DNA of 64,000 nt from Ahaetulla prasina (GCF_028640845.1 NC_080546.1:33247520-33311519); one strand, 5' to 3'. Counted from the first letter of the stretch, positions 38,227 through 49,084 are shown. The notes: generated from the sequence alone by a model not told the origin. A program made the numbers and translations.

Positions 38227-38492
38227 TATTCCCTATATTTCCACAAGTCTCATATAGTAATAGCACTTAGACTTAATATAGTGCTCCACAGTGCTTTACA
38301 GCCCTGTGTAAAGGGCTGTAATACAGAGTCAGCATATTTCCCCCAACAATCTGGTTCCTCATTTTACTGACCTCAGAAGGCTGGAAGGCTGAGTCAACTT
38401 TGAGCCTAGTGAGAATCGAATTTCTGGAATGAGCAATGAGTTAGCCTGCAGTACTGCATCTTAACCACAGTGCCACCACATCTCTTGTAACA
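38227..38492 (-). mobile_element. tRNA-derived core-SINE, minus strand
   Basis: On the minus strand the order is: tRNA-like head (GCTAACTCATTGCTC, then a B-box-like TTCGATTCTCACTAGG), GTCAGTAAAATGAGGAACCA, GATTGTTGGGGGAAA and TTAAGTCTAAGTGCTATTAC. This matches the SINE body at 46098-46366, but with the alternative 3' end AAGTCTAAGTGCTATT that also ends the fragment at 44390-44512. Confidence 0.7.
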
Positions 38493-38687
38493 TTGTTGCA
38501 CATTATAGCCTGGGCATTCTGAGTGATACAAGCAAAAGTAATACTTTAAGACTGCATAAAAATTATGATCCAAAACAAAATCAGTTGCTTTTATTAATAT
38601 GTAACATTACATACTAATGGACCAATTGGACCAATGGACCAATTTAAACATTACATTGTATAAATTGTTGTCGTTTATAATATGGTG

Positions 38688-38819
38688 GTTTCTTGGTGCT
38701 GTCTGAGCTTGGTGATTTTCATGAAGATGTTTCATTACCTAAACCAGATAACATCATCATTACCTATTACCCATTAGGTTGCAGGAATACAACCAAGCTC
38801 AGAGACCACAAAGAAATCC
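38688..38819. mobile_element. MITE (CTTGGTGCTGTCTGAGCTTGG family)
   Basis: TTCTTGGTGCTGTCTGAGCT and CAAGCTCAGAGACCACAAAG are inverted ends around CATGAAGATGTTTCATTACC. A second copy with the same design lies at 53893-54053. Confidence 0.7.
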
Positions 38820-38893
38820 CTAATTTCAACCCTAAGCATCAAATATTCTCGTTTATTGGCTTGTAATGTTGTGCCATGGTAGATATATTCTTA

Positions 38894-39060
38894 TACAGGT
38901 AGTTCTCACAATCACCACAATTTGGACCAGAAACGCAATTAAGCAAAGTGGTCATTAAGCAAAATGTCACATGAATGCTTTGCTCCACAACTGTAGTCTC
39001 AGCAATTTTCCTTACAATCATTAAGTGATCTTACAGGTTATTAAGTGGAGGGAGTTCCAA
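38894..39060. mobile_element. ACAGGTAGTCCTC-family MITE, partial or of longer form
   Basis: TACAGGTAGTTCTCACAATC starts it. AGCAAAGTGGTCATTAAGCA and TTAAGTGATCTTACAGGTTA belong to the family theme. The right terminal repeat is not found. The GC-richer stretch 39060-39540 behind it is unidentified and might be the interior of a longer member. Confidence 0.5.
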
Positions 39061-40342
39061 GTAAGGAGTATGGGTTGCCTCAAAGGGGGAGGGAAAGTCC
39101 CAGGAGGCCCAGCAGAGGCCACACATGAGTTGGGGTGCTGCAATGCAGTACAAATTCAGGGAGGCTAGGGAAAGAAGTCATAGCTGCCTCAGTCTGGTTC
39201 AGCACTGTGTGGAAAAGGTGCCTGGAAGAGCCAAGCACCTGGGAAGCTCCAGTGGCACAAAGCATCCACAACCCTACAAAGGGTTGAATGCCAAAATGCC
39301 CGAGAAGCCTCCCCAATACGGTAGAAAGTAATAGTTTTCCAGGTATTTGGCATTTCATGGTACTGTGACTGTTTTGTGCCATGCTGTCGGAATTTGTACA
39401 TTTGGAATTTCCCACAGGTTGCTACTTTGCACCCTACTATGGAGGCTTTCCACGTTTTCAGCCCTTCAAGGGGGAGATAGTTGTTTCACACCCATGGCAC
39501 ACCTTGGCATTTGTAACTTCCTCTATTTCTTATTTTCTATTCTCTTTCTTGATTATTAGTTCTTGTTAGTTTTTATCAATATACTTTAAAATTTAATAAA
39601 AATTAGTATAAAAATGAAAATTAGTATAGAAACTGGACTGATTAAATGTTGGGAAAAGAATGCAGGAGGAGACAAGAGTCAAGGAAAACCATTTAATACT
39701 ATAATGTTTTTAGATGTATACATAACATTCCAACATTGATCAATTTGTTAAGCTACCTGACATCTTAAATGTAGTTTAAACAAGATTTTGTTCTTAGGCT
39801 GCTCTTCCTTTTCAGTTTTCTTCATAAGGAATTGGATGATAAATGGAAAGATAAACATAGCTTGAAAATGTGAACTAGTTCCAAACATTTCAATAGTTTT
39901 ATAAACAATTGGTCACAGTTACTTTCAGTTGAATTACAGTTTCCTTGAAAGCAGTAACTCACTTGATCTATGTTAAAGAAATTATTCTTAATGTTTGTCT
40001 TATTGGCTAATTTTATTAATGTTTAAATAATGGTTGATAATTATATATTAATCAAATATTGCATGCTAAGACAAAACATAATCATTCAGACTTAAGAAAA
40101 TGACTCTTCATGTAGAAGTTGTGGTTTGTTCCATTTACTTCAGTGTTAATTCTAACCTTGACTCTTTCAAAAAGCCTTGATTTACTATTTTAGTGATATT
40201 GTACATGCTTGCTTTTATTATTTATTCCTTTTATTTATAGCTGTTCCTGTAAGGGAGAGAGAGAAAGAGACTGGCCCAATGTCACCAATGAGCTCCATAG
40301 TTCTAATCATGCCTTTTCAATGGTAGTAGTATGGTTCAATTT

Positions 40343-40721
40343 GTCAAGAAAGTCCTCAACTTATGATCACAATTGAGCCCAATTGTATGTGATTTGTTAA
40401 GTGAGTTCTGCCCCATTTTATGACCTTGCTTGCCATAATTGTTAAGTGAATCACTGCAGGCCATAAGTTAGTAATCTGGTTGTTAAGTGAACCTGTTGAC
40501 TTTGCTTGTCAAAAGGTCGCAAATGGGGATCACGTTACCCTGGGACACAGCAATGGTCATAAATATGAACTACTTACCAAGTGTCAAATTTTGATCCCAT
40601 GATTGTGGGGATTCTGCAAAGGTCATAAATGTGAAAAATGGTCATAGGTCACTTTTTTTCAGTGTTGTTGTAACTTTGAACGGTCACTAAATGAACTGTT
40701 AAAAGCCAAGGACTACCTATA
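40343..40721. mobile_element. ACAGGTAGTCCTC-family TA-MITE, copy 4
   Basis: Left end decayed (CAAGAAAGTCCTCAACTTAT), right end AGCCAAGGACTACCTATA. Interior words GTTAAGTGAGTTCTGCCCCA and TTTGAACGGTCACTAAATGA match the copies at 8115 and 50386. Confidence 0.78.
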
Positions 40722-40735
40722 CATAAATCTTGGAT

Positions 40736-40795
40736 GAGGGTTATAGCTCAATGATAGAGAAGATCCTATATGTAGAATACATGATAGGTTCATTA
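40736..40795 (+). mobile_element. tRNA-like head of a Sauria-type SINE, partial
   Basis: GAGGGTTATAGCTCAATGAT and AGAGAAGATC form an A-box-like segment, with GATAGGTTCA as B-box-like. Squamate Sauria SINEs have such a head and borrow a BovB 3' tail. It lies directly beside a BovB-like LINE on the other strand. Short, hence tentative. Confidence 0.45.
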
Positions 40796-40799
40796 TACA

Positions 40800-41438
40800 C
40801 CTGTTTATTGTAGCTGCTAATCATGCTTGTTTGTTTGCTTGGTTATGTACCAGTATCATGGTACTGATTTTTAGTGATCACATAAATAGATCTCCCTCAA
40901 AGTATCTGTCTCTATCCTTTATGTCTTCTAATGGGGCACTAATTGCTGCTATAATGAAGTCTATCCACCTTGCTCCTGGTTGTCATCTCTTCTTTTCTCC
41001 CATCTTCCCCAGCATTATAAATTTCTCCAAAGATTTAGGCATTTGCATAATAAAACTGAAGATGGATAATTTGAATCTAGTCATTTGTGCCTTGAGTGAG
41101 CTCTGGGTTGATTTATTTGATGATCTGTTTGCTTGTTCTCTTGCTTATCTAGGGTATTCTTAGGATTCTTCTCCAACATCAATGTTCAAATGTATCAATA
41201 CTTTTTCTATTATGCTTTTTTTCAAAGTGGTGGTGTTGATAATTATCTAAAACACAAAACTCTCCACCCCTTCAGTATCTTCATTATCAACTCTAAACCT
41301 TGTTGCTGTATGCTGTATTCTCATTAGTTTAGTCTTCTTTACATTTAATCTTAAATCTCTTTTTTTCACTGTGCTCTTTGGTTTTAATTTCTAGTGCTTT
41401 CAGATCATTTGTATTTTAGCTATCAGAGTAGTGTCATT
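40800..41438 (-). mobile_element. BovB-like (RTE) LINE, 3' RT part, interrupted at 41438
   Basis: Minus-oriented RTE LINE DNA. The stretch around 41120-41215 (GATCTGTTTGCTTGTTCTCT, AGGGTATTCTTAGGATTCTT, CTCCAACATC) and GTGCTTTCAGATCATTTGTA correspond to the reverse-transcriptase region of squamate BovB as I remember it. The reading frame is broken many times. The sequence resumes after an L3 insertion at 43376 (…GTGTCATT | …TTATTGATATTTCTTCCTCC). Confidence 0.7.
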
Positions 41439-41537
41439 AGAGTAGAGTAGAGTAGAGTAGAGTAGAGTAGAATAGAATAGAATAGAATAGAATAGAATAG
41501 AATAGAATAGAATAGAATAGAATAGAATAGAATAGAA
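41439..41537. repeat. Compound (AGAGT)n-(AATAG)n microsatellite
   Basis: About 6 units of AGTAG followed by about 14 units of AATAG, joined directly to the L3 terminus ATTTATTGGCCAAGTGTGAT. The outer part carries a uniform A-to-G change, so expansion occurred after that change. Confidence 0.95.
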
Positions 41538-41837
41538 TTTATTGGCCAAGTGTGATTGGACACACAAGGAATTTGTCTTGGTGCATATGCTCACAGTGTA
41601 CACAAAAGAAAAGATACCTTCATCAAGGTACAACATTTACAACACAAATGATGGTCATAGGGTACAATTTAACACTTAATGATACAACACTTAATGATAA
41701 TCATAGGGTACAAATAAGCAATCAGGAACAATCAATATCAATATAAATCATAAGGATTACCAGCAACAAAGTTACAGTCATACAGTCATAAGTGGAAAGA
41801 GATTGGTGATGGTTACGATGAGAAGATTAATAGTAGT

Positions 41838-42371
41838 ATAACATATAACACCTCTCCTGCACAGGCTGCACTGGCTTCCGGTGGTCTTTCGGGTGCAATT
41901 CAAGTTGTTAGTTATCACCTTTAAAGTGCTCCATGGCATAGGACCAGGTTACTTACGGGACCGCCTGCTGCTACCGGTGACCTCCCATCGACCAGTGCGC
42001 TCCCATAGGGAGGGTCTCCTCAGGGTACCATCAGCCAGCCAATGTCGGCTGGCGACGCCCAGGGGGAGGGCCTTCTCTGTGGGGGCACCAACCCTCTGGA
42101 ATGAGCTACCACCAGGTGTCCGCCAACTCCCTGATCTTCGGACCTTTCGACGCGAGCTGAAAACATTTCTATTCCAGCGAGCAGGATTGGCCTAATGGGG
42201 TTTTAATAATGGGGTTTTTAATGGTTTTAAATCTTCTGCCAACTTTAAATTTTTTCTTGAATCTGATTTTAATTTTGTATTAATTGTCTTACTTGGTTGT
42301 GAACCGCCCTGAGTCCTTTGGGAGAAGGGCGGTATAGAAATTTAAACAATAAATAAATAAATAAATAAATA
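41838..42371 (+). mobile_element. L2/CR1-clade LINE, 3' end, inserted in the L3 LINE
   Basis: An open frame (41881-42195, 104 codons) gives VFRVQFKLLVITFKVLHGIG, PGYLRDRLLLPVTSHRPVRS, RAFSVGAPTLWNELPPGVRQ and TFRRELKTFLFQRAGLA with its stop. That is the RT C-terminus, preceded by LHRLHWLPV in the DNA. After the stop: a short 3' UTR, GAACCGCCCTGAGTCC, GGGAGAAGGGCGGTAT and an (AAAT)n tail at 42346-42371. L3 sequence resumes at AGTGCAGATTTAGTAAATAG. The intact frame suggests fairly recent insertion. Confidence 0.88.
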
Positions 42372-43375
42372 GTGCAGATTTAGTAAATAGTTTGACAGTG
42401 TTGAGGGAATTATTTGTTTAGCAGAGTGATGGCCTTCAGGAAAAAACTGTTCTTGTGTTTAGTTATTCCGGTGTACAGTGCTCTATAGCGTCGTTTTGAG
42501 GGTAGGAGTTGAAACAGTTTTTGTCCAGGATGTGAGGGTTCTGTAAATATTTTCATAGCCCTCTTCTTGACTCATGCAGTAGACAGGTCCTCAATGGAAG
42601 GCAGGTTGGTAGCAATTATTTTTTCTGCAGTTCTAATTATCCTCTGAAGTCTGTGTCTTTCTTGTTGAGTTGCAGAACCAAACCAGACAGTTATAGAGGT
42701 GCAAATGACAGAGTCAGTAATTACTCTGTAGAACTGGATCAGCAACTCCTTGGGCAGTTTGAGCTTTCTGAGTTGGCGCAGAAAGAACATTCTTTGTTGT
42801 CCTTTTTTGATAGTTTGTTTTTGAAGTTAGCTGTCCATTTTAGATCTTGCAATATGATAGAACCTAGAAATTTGAAGGTTTCTACTGTTGATTCTGTGTT
42901 GTCTAGTATTGTGAGAGGTGGAAGTATGGAAGGGTTTCTCCTAAAGTCTACCACCATTTCTACGGTTTTGAGTGTGTTCAGTTCCAGATTGTTTCGGTTG
43001 CACCACAAGGCTAGTTGTTCGACCTCTCGTCCATATGCGGATTCGTCATTGTCTCGAATGAGACCAATCACTGTTGTGTCATCTGTGAACTTCAGTAGTT
43101 TAACAGATGGATCGTTGGAGATGCAGTCATTGGTATAGAGAGAGAAGAGAAGTGGGGAGAGCACACAGCCTTGGGGGGCCCCTGTGCTAATTGTACAGGT
43201 ATCTGATGTGATCCTGCTTAGCTTCACCTGCTGCTTCCTGTTTGTTAGGAAGCTTGTGATCCACTTACAAGTCTGTTCAGGTACCTGTAGCTGGTTTAGC
43301 TTAGTTAGACGAGTATCTGGAATGATGGTATTGAATGCTGAACTAAAGTCTAAAAAGAGGATAGTACAAAGAGGA

Positions 43376-44385
43376 TGATAAGATTATTGATATTTCTTCC
43401 TCCAATTTTAAAACCATACTTATGATTCAATTTAGCTTCCTTCAATATATAGTTTACATATAGGTTAATAATTAAGGGATACAGCTTAACTAAACCCTTT
43501 GCCAATTTGGAACTAGTCTATTTCACCATGTTCTTTCTGCACTATGATTTCCTGACCCGTGTATAGGTTTTGAATGAAGACAATGAGAGCTTCAGGGACT
43601 CCCATTTTTCTAAACACATTCTGCAGTTTGACATGATTGACATAATTGAAGGCCTTCAGTAATCAATAAAGCATACCGATTTGGGGGGGGATAGTCTTTG
43701 GCTTTCTCAATTTACTACATACATCACAATAATAACTTTGGTCTTTTCTAGAGCCAGCTTGTATATCTGATACTTACCTTCCATGTATAGCCCTAATCTG
43801 CATTGGATGATGCTAAGCATTAGTTTGGTAGCATGTGAAATTAAGGATATTGTACAATAATGCAATACTTTGTTAAATATCTTTTCTTTGGTATTGGTAT
43901 GTGCATTCATGTCTTTCAGTCTGTTGGCTTGGTTAGATTCTTTATTGATTCTTCTTCTGTTGCTTGCCATATTTTGTAGATATTCCATTCATTCTTTTAG
44001 ACCTGACTTGGTAATAATTAGATCTAACTTCATCTTCTAATATTGGAATTTATTTATTTATTTATTTAATTTTCTGTAAATAGAGTTAAATCTTTTGGGG
44101 TATTTTAAGTGCTAGCAAATCAGCTGTATAGAATGTCAGTATACCTCTTCCATCTTTGATTGAATCTTTCCCAACTCAGATACTATCTGTCCATTGTTTT
44201 CTTTAACATACCAATTGGAACCTTTTCTTGAGTTCAGAAATATTCTGATTTCCCTTGTTTTTCCATGCCTGCTTCCTCCTTCATTGTTACAGATGTTATA
44301 TTGCTTTTTGTTTCTTCTAACATCTGTCTGAAATTCTTTATGTTCCTACTTGAGATTTTGTGTTTGGCATTTCATCATGGCAATT
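43376..44385 (-). mobile_element. BovB-like LINE, RT region continued
   Basis: ATTTCTTCCTCCAATTTTAA, CTTCCTTCAATATATAGTTT, CCTTTGCCAATTTGGAACTA, CAGGGACTCCCATTTTTCTA and AAGGCCTTCAGTAATCAATA are successive BovB RT motifs on the minus strand (the last is the region encoding DYxKAF). It joins with 40800-41438 across the L3 insertion. Heavily mutated; no frame over 100 codons. Confidence 0.72.
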
Positions 44386-44389
44386 TTTA

Positions 44390-44512
44390 GCATTTTGAGG
44401 ACTCAGATTGTTGGGGGCAATGTGTTGACTTTGTAAATTGCTTAGAGAGGGCTGTAAAGCACCGTGAATCACTATATAAGTCTAAATGCTATTGCTATTT
44501 GTTCTGTCATTC
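44390..44512 (+). mobile_element. Core-SINE 3' half
   Basis: GAGGACTCAGATTGTTGGGG, GCAATGTGTTGACTTTGTAA, ATTGCTTAGAGAGGGCTGTA and TATAAGTCTAAATGCTATTG match, on the opposite strand, the SINE at 38227-38492. The tRNA-like head is missing. It interrupts the BovB-like LINE. Confidence 0.75.
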
Positions 44513-45540
44513 ATATGGTTTTTTCACCATTGGCAGTCTGTGTTCATATTCTTCCTTAACATTTTTTAAAGTTGATTCCACAGTTTACTTATTTCCCAAT
44601 CAATAAAATCAGGAATTCCAAAGCAATTCCTGATGTTCTCCTTGAAAATGATATGTATATGCTCAATATTATATTATTGAATTTGACAGGCTTCATCTGC
44701 TGCTTTAGTTTCACTTGGGATTTACACATGAGCAGTTCATGATCTGTTCTACAGTCAGTCCTTGGGCATGTATTTACTGAGTTCTTCCACTTCCTTTAAC
44801 TAGTAATATAATCAGTTTGATTTCTGTGGTATTTCATTTTCATTCTTGATACTTCCAACTTTTGCAATCTTCAGTCATAAGCATCGTATCTTTTTTTTAT
44901 CTGAATTTATATCCTGCCCTTCTCCGAAGACTCAGGGCGGCTTACATTGTGTTAAGCAATAGTCTTCATCCATTTATATATTATATACAAAGTCAACTTT
45001 TATTGCCCCCAACAATCTGGGTCCTCATTTTACCTACCTTATAAAGGATGGAAGGCTGAGTCAACCTTGGGCCTGGTGGGACTTGAACTTGCAGTAATTG
45101 CAAGCAGCTGTGTTAATAACAGACAGTCTGCTGAGCCACCAGAGACCTGCATGTTCTGTTAATTTCAAATTGAACTTGATAATAGAACTTAAAGACCTTC
45201 TTTTCTTCTGCTTCAATGATTGGAGCTTGAATTCGAATAATCATCATATTAAAGTTTGGTCATGAGGTCTAATTGATACTATTTAGTCATTAATTGTATT
45301 TTAATCAAGTACAGTACTATACTCTTCTTAATTATGAAAGAAAAACTATTCATTCTTTCTTTCTTTTTTATTCCCTGAGGAATAAACAGTGCATAAACAC
45401 TTTGAATAAAGTGTCCAATTCCAATCCAACTCACGTTTCTAGAGCCTAAAATGTCAATGTGTAATCATTTCATTTCATCTTTCACTGTGTTGAACTTCTT
45501 ATATTCCATATCCCTAAAGTAATTCTGTCTTTGTAACTTT
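44513..45540 (-). mobile_element. BovB-like LINE, endonuclease region, interrupted by a SINE
   Basis: GAGCAGTTCATGATCTGTTC, TACAGTCAGTCCTTGGGCAT and AATATAATCAGTTTGATTTC resemble the minus strand of the BovB endonuclease domain. 45160-45290 (GATTGGAGCTTGAATTCG, AATAATCATCATATTAAAGT) may continue it beyond the SINE at 44886-45152. Decayed; the right limit is uncertain. Confidence 0.5.
44886..45152 (-). mobile_element. tRNA-derived SINE with L2-type tail, minus strand
   Basis: From left to right: TTTATATCCTGCCCTTCTCC, GAAGACTCAGGGCGGCTTAC (LINE-shared tail), CCCCAACAATCTGGGTCCTC, ATTTTACCTACCTTATAAAG, GGAAGGCTGAGTCAACC and a B-box complement GGTGGGACTTGAACTTGCAG. Closely matches 59265-59500 and the plus-strand copy at 46098. 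Confidence 0.85.
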
Positions 45541-45574
45541 ATATGTTCTTTTCCTGCATGGCAATATGAGATGC

Positions 45575-46935
45575 TCCAAACCATCTGATAAGCTAGAAAA
45601 TGTGGGATAGACAGCATCACCACCAGATGGATCTGTGACTGACTTAAAAACTGTACTCAACGAGTAGTCCTTAATAGTACTACATCCACAAGGAGGGAAG
45701 TAAGCAGTGGGGCACCACAAGTTTCTAACTTAGGCCTAGTACTCTTCAATATCTTCATAAATTACTTAGATGAGAGAATAGAAGGGGAATTCATCAAATT
45801 TGCACATTATATTAAGCTGGCAGGAATAGCCAACACCCCAGAAGACAAGCTCAGGGTCCAAAAAGATCTTGGCTGGCTTGAACAATGTACTCTATTCAAT
45901 AACATGAAATTTAATATGGAGAAAAGCAAGGTTTTACACCTAGGCAGGAAAAACCAAAGGTACCAATACAGTTTAGGTGAAACCAGGCTCAAAAACAGTA
46001 ACTCTGAGAGAGACCTTGAAGTCCTAATGGACCATCACTTAAACATGAGCCAGCAGTGTGCGACAGCAGCCGAAAAAGCTAATATAAAGGCTAAGGGCCG
46101 GAATAGCTCAGGCTGTTAAGAAGCCTGTTATTAGAACACAGTAGCCTGCAATTACTGCAGGTTCAAGCCCGGCCCAAGGTTGACTCAGCCTTCCATCCTT
46201 TATAAGGTAGGTAAAATGAGGACCCAGATTGTTGGGGGGGCAATAAGTTGACTTTGTAAAAAAATATACAAATAGAATGAGACTATTGCCTTATACACTG
46301 TAAGCCGCCCTGAGTCTTTGGAGAAGGGCGGGATATAAATGTAAACAAATAATAATAATAATAATAATCCTTGGTTGTATAAACAGAGGCATAGAATCAA
46401 AATCATATGAAATATTAGTTCTGCTTTATAAATCTTAATATGACCATACCTGGAGTCCAGTTTTGGTCACCATATTACAAAAAAGATGTTGAGACTTTGG
46501 AAAAAGTGCAAAGAAGAACAACTAAGATGATTAAAGGCCTGGAGACTAAAACATATGAAGAATGGTTGCAGGAATTGGGTATGGCTAGACTAAAAAAAGA
46601 AGGGCTAGGGTTGATATGATAGCAGTATTCCAGTATTTGAGGGGCTGCCACAAAGAAGAGGGGGTCAACTTATTTTTGAAGACACCAGAAGGCAAGACAA
46701 GAAACAATGGATTAAAGCTAATCAAGGAGAGAAGCCACCTGGAATTAAGACAGAGACTTCCTAACAGGGACAACAAGTAACCAATAGAACAGTTTGCCTT
46801 CAGAAGTTGTAGGTGGCTCATCACTGGAGGTTTTTAAAAAAGACTGGACAGCTTCCTGTCTGAAATGGTATAGGCACTTCTGCTTGAGCAGTGGGCTGGA
46901 CTAGAAGACCTCCAACGTCCCTTCCAGCTCTATTC
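45575..46935 (+). mobile_element. CR1 LINE, RT to 3' end, interrupted by a SINE
   Basis: Plus strand, with frameshifts. The RT gives GLVLFNIFINYLDE, then IKFAHYIKLAGIANTPEDKL. The catalytic FADD box reads FAHY, so the enzyme is dead. Then MKFNMEKSKVLHLGRKNQRY and LEVLMDHHLNMSQQCATAA follow. After the SINE (46098-46366): CTTGGTTGTATAAACAGAGG and GGTTGATATGATAGCAGTAT. The 3' UTR ends CTTCCAGCTCTATTCTG, then (ATT)n, a bona fide CR1 3' end. Confidence 0.87.
46098..46366 (+). mobile_element. Full-length tRNA-derived SINE with L2-type tail
   Basis: The head GGCCGGAATAGCTCAGGCTG carries an A box and GCAGGTTCAAGCCCGGCCCA a B box. The core GTTGACTCAGCCTTCCATCC, GTAAAATGAGGACCCAGATT, GTTGGGGGGGCAATAAGTTG follows. 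The tail TAAGCCGCCCTGAGTCTTTG, GAGAAGGGCGGGATATAAAT and (AAT)n ends it. It lies inside the CR1 copy, whose sequence resumes at TCCTTGGTTGTATAAACAG. The tRNA part could once drive Pol III transcription; it is not a tRNA gene. Confidence 0.88.
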
Positions 46936-48185
46936 TGATTATTATTATTAAAGGCTTTATCTATGTCAAAAACACTATTAGTATTCCAAAAACTCCCCAA
47001 CTCTTTTCAGTAGCATTTTGAATGCCATCTAAAATTGAAGGGTCAATTACCCAAATATTACATCATCATTCTATATATTCTATCCAGGTAATTTTCTTGA
47101 TAAAATATAGGGGTGCTTTGCCATTACATTCTCCATGCATTATACAATGATTATCTCTAAAGTCATCTTCCACCTCCAGCATGTGCCTATATTGTTACTG
47201 CTGATATATTCTATATGCTTGCTTTAGCTGATTAACCAGAATGACTTTCATATCTTGGATGACCCTGCTGGGATTATGTATTCTTTACATTCATTATTTG
47301 CATTCTTTACTTATCCCTTCTAAGAATACCCTACCACCAGCACAATTAGACAGAAGAGCAGGACTTGAAGAAGGGCAGGTAATCAGTGTGGACGATGGAA
47401 GAATGGCCTGATTTCGAATAAGGCAGTTTTCTAGAATTCTTTGGTGACTGAAAGTGGGATCTCATTGTGAAAATGCAAAAAGTATCAGGTGACACATGTA
47501 TTTTAAAATGACTGAAATGGTAGAAACGCAAGAGTTATTTGTATGCACATTCACATGTGCATAAATACTTATATAGACATATAATATCATAAATTGAAAA
47601 AGTAAAAATTATCCTCCGTGGATAAACAAAATATAATATAATTTAAACTTCCCTAAAAGGCATGTTTAGAAGCTAAGCTAATGTACATACTATTTTTATT
47701 TTAGACACAATAGCCGTTTAAAGATCTTTGAAATTTATACAATTTTTGTTTAGCTGTCAAAACATTTAATTATACTGTGCCTTGAAGGTGTAAAACTGTC
47801 AAATAAATCAGAGTCTTTGCATAAATGTTTGGTGAATTATTCTGACTACTACACTGTGGATACAACTTGCAAAACTTTTCAGTAGAAATTAGTCATCAGA
47901 TAAAGGGACACATTAATATAATTTACTGATGAAGTAAAAAGGTACACTAAGTTGTTCCACATACAACTTCAAGGGACACTAATGAAGAAAACAACTTTGG
48001 TACAATGGTACCATAACCTTGAATGATTAAAAAAAAATTGCTATTTAAGTTTAGTTTAAATTATCTAAAAATTTTCTAAACATTTATGCTAAACCATTAG
48101 CTTTTACATAATATTAAAATTCACAACAAAGCAGTTGCTAACATTTCAAGAACCTGAATTTTCTTTTAATATATTAAAAGAATAT

Positions 48186-48186
<1 letters not shown>

Positions 48187-48223
<37 letters not shown>
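48187..48223. repeat. (GT)n microsatellite
   Basis: Perfect run of about 18 units within unassigned intron DNA. Confidence 0.97.
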
Positions 48224-48225
<2 letters not shown>

Positions 48226-49084
48226 AGTAGTGGTGAGGCAACTCACTAAAGGTGAGTGGGGTGAAATGAATTAGTTACCCTTTGAAGCTTTTATTTTCCT
48301 CTTTTTTATTCAAAATGAATGGGACGTTCTTGAATGAAAGCTGTTTTTCATTACTGCCACCCAATACTTTTTTGAAAGAAAAAGCTCTCCTAACACATAC
48401 AAACACAAGGGTAAAGGCAAGCTTCCCCTTTCTACCAGGAAGATTTCAGCTAAACAGCGCCTAACTTCTCTTTCCAGTCAGGTGGCTTCAAATCAAAGTT
48501 AATTACTGTAGTCATTTATTCTAATCACTTTCTTCGTATGGCTAACTGCATTCTGTCATGGGGTGGCATCCTTTGAAGCCAGTTCGGTTTGAAAGCCACT
48601 GCAGGGTACTTGAGCCTCATTAGTGAGGCTTATCCATGCCTGGCTCTGGATGTGATCCCTGATTAACTCTCAGTTAGCCTTCTTCCCCAGACAACACTCC
48701 TCCCTTTCTCTTTAGTTTCATTTAACTCTTGCTTTGCTGCCTGCTTTTTATTCACGTCACGACACAACAGTATGGGGATAGGTCATTTATATATTTTCTT
48801 TGTTTGGGCAGAAAGAGTAAATTTCCAGAATAGAAAATTGTGATGAAGAAAAGATGGTTCTTTGTTGCCAGGGATCCTTGTTTCAGTGTGTATGTAAAGT
48901 GATTTATATATGTATATCTAACCAGAAGAGTCAAAGAACTGAGGTGTGGTACACATGCAGCAGACCTATGTATTGTTGTTTTTACTCTTTGGATAGTTTT
49001 ATCCAAATTAATGTGGATCATTTTAGCTTAAACTTCAAATAGGAAAACACTGATCTCTTTAACACAGTCACTAGGGGAACAGTT

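Larger units (their letters stand above)
41439..43375 (-). mobile_element. L3-type CR1-like LINE, longest copy, inserted in the BovB LINE
   Basis: Left border is a compound microsatellite, then the L3 3' UTR, then minus-strand ORF2 pieces. 43227-42739 encodes GAPQGCVLSPLLFSLYTNDC and the RT palm FTDDTTVIG with both catalytic aspartates. It continues through LNTLKTVEMVVDFRRN and ETFKFLGSIILQDLKW. 42790-42572 continues with FFLRQLRKLKLPKELLIQFY and EKIIATNLPSIEDL, with a frameshift near 42800-42740. 5'-truncated. An L2-type LINE interrupts its 3' UTR (41838-42371). About 1.4 kb of L3 sequence remains. Confidence 0.88.

Noticed and set aside
46098..46180. tRNA gene at the SINE head
   Set aside because: Only A-box and B-box similarity; no closing acceptor stem, and it continues into the SINE core and LINE-type tail.
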